Of a stretch of DNA of 9,510 bases, positions 7,286 to 9,510 are shown in pieces. The stretch comes from an uncultured Cellvibrio sp. Its GTDB lineage: Bacteria > Pseudomonadota > Gammaproteobacteria > Pseudomonadales > Cellvibrionaceae. Both the position numbers and the translations under genes were made by a program. The stretch is taken from NCBI GenBank assembly GCA_946482345.1, contig CAMLRJ010000093.1, forward strand, positions 1 through 9,510, written 5' to 3'. Each line of letters starts with the position of its first letter. Within the stretch, counting starts at the first letter, position 1. The notes under the pieces are model-generated. The model ran no database searches, had not been told where the DNA came from, and worked only from the letters and a program-made list of their open reading frames with translations.

Positions 7286-7314
7286 ATTTTCGCTGTTTAT
7301 GATGCGCTTGCCAA
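7286..7314 (-). promoter_or_regulatory. Candidate sigma-70 promoter of the lipoprotein-ybeD-lipB-lipA operon
   Basis: On the minus strand, a -35-like TTGGCA (complement of 7309-7314, 5 of 6 to consensus) is separated by 17 bp from a -10-like GAAAAT (complement of 7286-7291, 4 of 6). It lies in the 67-bp gap between gntK and the small lipoprotein gene, about 30 bp before the ATG. Confidence 0.4.
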
Positions 7315-7322
7315 GCAACTTG

Positions 7323-7895
7323 TCACGCCATATCTGACAGGGTCAAGCCCAGTTCGTACTGGTGATCTATAGTTTGAATGGCATTGGCTACGACACACTT
7401 TAATGGCATGGATACATCTATTGATTTGACATCCTCTTCTCCGGTTGGATCTTCCAACGCGGCGAATTGGCTACTGACCAGAACCGGTGCCATGAAGTGA
7501 TCTTTGCGTGAATTCACGCGGCGTTGAATCACTTCTTTATCACCATTTAAAAAAATAAAAATAGTTTTTAATCCGGCTTCGCGAATTTTATTGCGATGCT
7601 GTTTGCGCAGTCCGGAAAAAGCCAGCACACAATGTTTTTGTTGTTTATTGGCAGCTTGTAAATAAGTTTTAATACTGTCTACCCATGGAGCGCGCATTTC
7701 ATCTGTCAGAGGAAATCCATTTGCCATGTGATTTTTATTTTCGTCACTGTGAAAGTCGTCAGCATCCAGAAAACAGTAACCGTAATGATCAGCAATCGCC
7801 TGCGCGACCGTCGATTTACCGCTACCTGACACTCCCATCACGATGATTAAATTAGTATCTGCCGCTATATTGGACAGGTTAGGAATTTGATTCAT
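7323..7895 (-). CDS. gntK: Gluconokinase
   Basis: GntK phosphorylates D-gluconate with ATP to 6-phosphogluconate, feeding the Entner-Doudoroff and pentose phosphate pathways. The 190-residue product has the P-loop GVSGSGKS (21-28) and the family blocks FLDADDFHS.ENK.HMA.G.PL.D..R.PW, CVLAFSGLRKQHRN.IRE, FIFLNGD and R.HFM...L..SQF..LE.P. These closely follow E. coli GntK. ATG 7895 is the first ATG. The frame runs upstream to a TTG at 7952, but that would add 19 residues before a family-typical N-terminus and would include operator-like DNA in the coding region. The ribosome binding site is weak (GGA about 10 nt upstream). The gene is divergent from the GntR-like regulator, which suggests repression relieved by gluconate or a related sugar acid. 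Confidence 0.93.
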   Translation of the reverse strand: MNQIPNLSNIAADTNLIIVMGVSGSGKSTVAQAIADHYGYCFLDADDFHSDENKNHMANGFPLTDEMRAPWVDSIKTYLQAANKQQKHCVLAFSGLRKQHRNKIREAGLKTIFIFLNGDKEVIQRRVNSRKDHFMAPVLVSSQFAALEDPTGEEDVKSIDVSMPLKCVVANAIQTIDHQYELGLTLSDMA

Positions 7896-7941
7896 TGTAG
7901 TAATATCCGCGATTGACGTTCCTAGAATACCAGTTAGTAAA

Positions 7942-7955
7942 TGGTAGCGCAAACA
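7942..7955. promoter_or_regulatory. LacI-family operator-like box between gntK and the GntR-like regulator
   Basis: TGGTAGCGCAAACA matches the Xanthomonas xyl-box TGGTAGCGCTAACA (from memory) at 13 of 14 positions, with a CpG at the centre. It lies 46 nt before the gntK ATG and 48 nt before the regulator ATG. A weak minus-strand promoter (TTGCGC, 17 bp, TATTCT; -10 at 7924-7929) would have its -35 inside the box. A repressor bound here could control gntK and its own gene. Confidence 0.55.
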
Positions 7956-8003
7956 AATTGTCTGTGTTAAGGTGAGTCATAAATCGAATAATGAGAGCCA
8001 TCT

Positions 8004-9035
8004 ATGAAAACTACGAGAAAAAGAGCCTCCGCCAAAAAAGTGACGCTGGTTGATGTGGCAGAAGCTGCCGGTGTTAGTGCAATCACTGTGTCACGTGTGA
8101 TCAATCAACCGGAAAAAGTATCAGAATCCCTGCGCCAGCAAGTACAGAAAGCAGTTGATAGTTTGGGTTATATCCCAAACCAATATGCAAGTTCGCTTGC
8201 GTCGGCAAAATCAAAGGTTATAGGTGTGGTAATTCCCTCGTTGACCAACATCGTTTTTACTGATGTGTTGCGCGGTATCTATGATGTGATGGGTGCGGCG
8301 GGCTATAAGGTGCTGTTGGTTGATACTCATTATTCGCCTCTGGAAGAAGAAAAAATGATTCGCACCCTGTTGAGCCAGGCACCCGAGGGAATGATTATCA
8401 CCGGTGGTGACCAAACCAAGGCTTGTCAGAATATTTTGCAAAAATCGCGTGTTCCCATAGTGCAAATCATGGAAATTTTGCCTCAGCCTTTGGATATGAA
8501 TATTGGTTTCTCCCATTACCAGGCCGGTTATGACGTGGTCACCCATTTGCTGCAGGAAGGTTATACCCGTATTGGCTTTATTGGTGCACGAATGGATCCA
8601 CGTGTTCAACAGCGTTTGCAGGGTTATAAAACTGCCTTGGATGATGCTGGTAAATTTTGGAAAAATTTTGTTGTGACGACCCCCGAGCCTTCATCAATTG
8701 CAGTGGGGGGGGAGTTGTTCAGGAGTTTGATGGCAACCACCAATGGCGTTATTGATGCAGTCTTTTGTGCAAACGACGACCTGGCCTTGGGTGCATTATT
8801 TGAAAGCCAGCGTATGAATATCAAAGTCCCTACTGATATGGCGATATGCGGGTTTAACGATACAGAAGCAGCTGAATTTGTTAACCCGTCATTGACCAGT
8901 GTTTATGTTGGTCGCTATCAAATGGGAGTCAAGGCTGCAGAGATGTTGGTTGAAACCCTGGCCGGAAAACAATTACAAAATAAAGTCATAGACATGGGTT
9001 ATGAAATAAAAAAACGTTTGTCGACCAGCCGTTGA
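8004..9035 (+). CDS. gntR: LacI/GalR-family transcriptional regulator, GntR-like
   Basis: This 343-residue repressor has an N-terminal helix-turn-helix (about 15-34: TLVDVAEAAGVSAITVSRVI), the hinge with the minor-groove leucine (SLASAKS), and a periplasmic-binding-protein-like effector domain. Across that domain it follows E. coli GntR, the gluconate repressor: PSLTN.VF.DVLRGI, the GAR.D.R....GY block, VFCANDDLALGA.FE.QR, and KVP.DMAI.GF. Start ATG 8004 follows GAGAG at 7993-7997. Its position between divergent gntK and a downstream sugar symporter supports a role in gluconate or sugar-acid control. The presumed operator (7942-7955) has an AGCGC core unlike the ACCGGT centre known for E. coli GntR, so DNA specificity differs. 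The name rests on protein similarity; the effector is inferred. Confidence 0.88.
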   Translation: MKTTRKRASAKKVTLVDVAEAAGVSAITVSRVINQPEKVSESLRQQVQKAVDSLGYIPNQYASSLASAKSKVIGVVIPSLTNIVFTDVLRGIYDVMGAAGYKVLLVDTHYSPLEEEKMIRTLLSQAPEGMIITGGDQTKACQNILQKSRVPIVQIMEILPQPLDMNIGFSHYQAGYDVVTHLLQEGYTRIGFIGARMDPRVQQRLQGYKTALDDAGKFWKNFVVTTPEPSSIAVGGELFRSLMATTNGVIDAVFCANDDLALGALFESQRMNIKVPTDMAICGFNDTEAAEFVNPSLTSVYVGRYQMGVKAAEMLVETLAGKQLQNKVIDMGYEIKKRLSTSR

Positions 9036-9077
9036 ACAGACAATAACAATTGATACAAATCGGAGAGTTTTTTAACA

Positions 9078-9510
9078 ATGCACGAAAAAGATGATCGTTT
9101 GGCCAAACTCAGTTGGCGCGAACGTATTGGCTATGGTTTGGGAGACGCGGGTTTTAATTTTTATTGGGCAATTATTGGTTCTTATCTCGTTTTCTTTTAC
9201 ACCGATGTGTTTGGTATTCCTGCAGCAGCTGCAGCAACTATGGTGCTGGTCACCAAAATTATTGATGCGATTACTGATCCCATCATGGGCGGTATTGCAG
9301 ATCGCACCAACACTCGTTGGGGAAAGTTTCGTCCTTATTTAATTTGGGGTGCTTTACCCATGATGGGTGCTGGCATTCTCACCATGAGTACTCCCAATTT
9401 GGATGAAGATGGAAAATTACTTTGGGCTTATGGCACATACAGTTTGTTGATGCTTTGTTACACAGTGCTCAACATGCCTTACAACTCCTTGAGTGCGGTT
9501 TTGACCGGTA
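9078..9510 (+). CDS. GPH/MelB-family cation:sugar symporter, 3' end outside the window
   Basis: The frame opens at ATG 9078 and runs off the window after 144 codons, so about a third of a typical ~450-500 residue protein is seen. GGAG (9062-9065) lies 12 nt upstream. The N-terminus matches the glycoside-pentoside-hexuronide family: RIGYGLGDAGFNFYW, LVFFYTDVFGI, and DAITDPIMGGIADRTNTRWG followed by KFRPYL. Asp63 and Asp67 correspond to the cation-site aspartates Asp55 and Asp59 of MelB. Members import oligosaccharides, glycosides or uronides with Na+ or H+ at the inner membrane. The gene starts 42 nt after the GntR-like regulator and is probably cotranscribed with it. The substrate may be gluconate-related or a glycoside processed by later genes; the sequence does not decide. 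Confidence 0.9.
   Translation, partial: MHEKDDRLAKLSWRERIGYGLGDAGFNFYWAIIGSYLVFFYTDVFGIPAAAAATMVLVTKIIDAITDPIMGGIADRTNTRWGKFRPYLIWGALPMMGAGILTMSTPNLDEDGKLLWAYGTYSLLMLCYTVLNMPYNSLSAVLTG

Noticed and set aside
7896..7952. Longer gntK from TTG 7952 (209 aa)
   Set aside because: The rare start, the operator-like box in the same DNA and the usual short N-terminus of gluconokinases favour ATG 7895.
8211..8824. Minus-strand open frames opposite the GntR-like regulator
   Set aside because: They are shadows of a clear LacI-family gene with no ribosome binding site or motifs of their own.
9091..9342. 83-codon plus-strand frame at the start of the symporter
   Set aside because: It is out of frame with the GPH symporter starting at 9078, whose protein motifs are unmistakable.

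Overview
The window looks like the chromosome of a gammaproteobacterium from the Cellvibrio/Saccharophagus group of polysaccharide degraders. This is an inference from the secreted lipoprotein with a long poly-serine linker, the moderate GC content, the ybeD-lipB-lipA order and LacI-type AGCGCT operator boxes. No rRNA, tRNA, CRISPR array or intact insertion sequence was seen. Most genes belong to ordinary metabolism. The unusual material is in the operators, one short palindromic repeat element and three poorly characterised genes.

Layout. Positions 1-1782 (+) hold the 3' end of a TPR-like protein gene followed by ndh (type II NADH dehydrogenase). Both end at a perfect 20-bp hairpin (1803-1846) that can stop transcription from either side. 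Positions 1874-2944 (-) encode a Ser-linker lipoprotein with an unassigned beta-rich domain. Its upstream region (2945-3163) carries two operator-like boxes 63 bp apart, centre to centre. Positions 3164-4834 (-) form a two-gene unit: a GNAT acetyltransferase, then an unrecognised 392-residue protein. Positions 4850-4993 are a palindrome-rich, MITE-like element made of three hairpins.

Positions 5000-7255 (-) form an apparent operon in transcription order: small lipoprotein, ybeD (DUF493), lipB, lipA. LipB moves octanoyl groups from acyl carrier protein to lipoyl domains, and LipA inserts the two sulfurs that make lipoate, the cofactor of the 2-oxoacid dehydrogenases and the glycine cleavage system. 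In Escherichia coli and relatives dacA precedes ybeD; here a small lipoprotein gene takes that place.

Positions 7323-9510 are a sugar-acid locus. gntK (gluconokinase, -) is divergent from a GntR-like LacI-family repressor (+), which is followed by the start of a GPH/MelB-type cation:sugar symporter that runs off the window. A box close to the Xanthomonas xyl-box lies in the divergent promoter region. It resembles the boxes in front of the Ser-linker lipoprotein, so related LacI-family repressors may control both loci.

No clearly new multi-gene system is visible. The best leads are the paired operators, the composite hairpin element, the 392-residue orphan and the small lipoprotein at the head of the lip operon.
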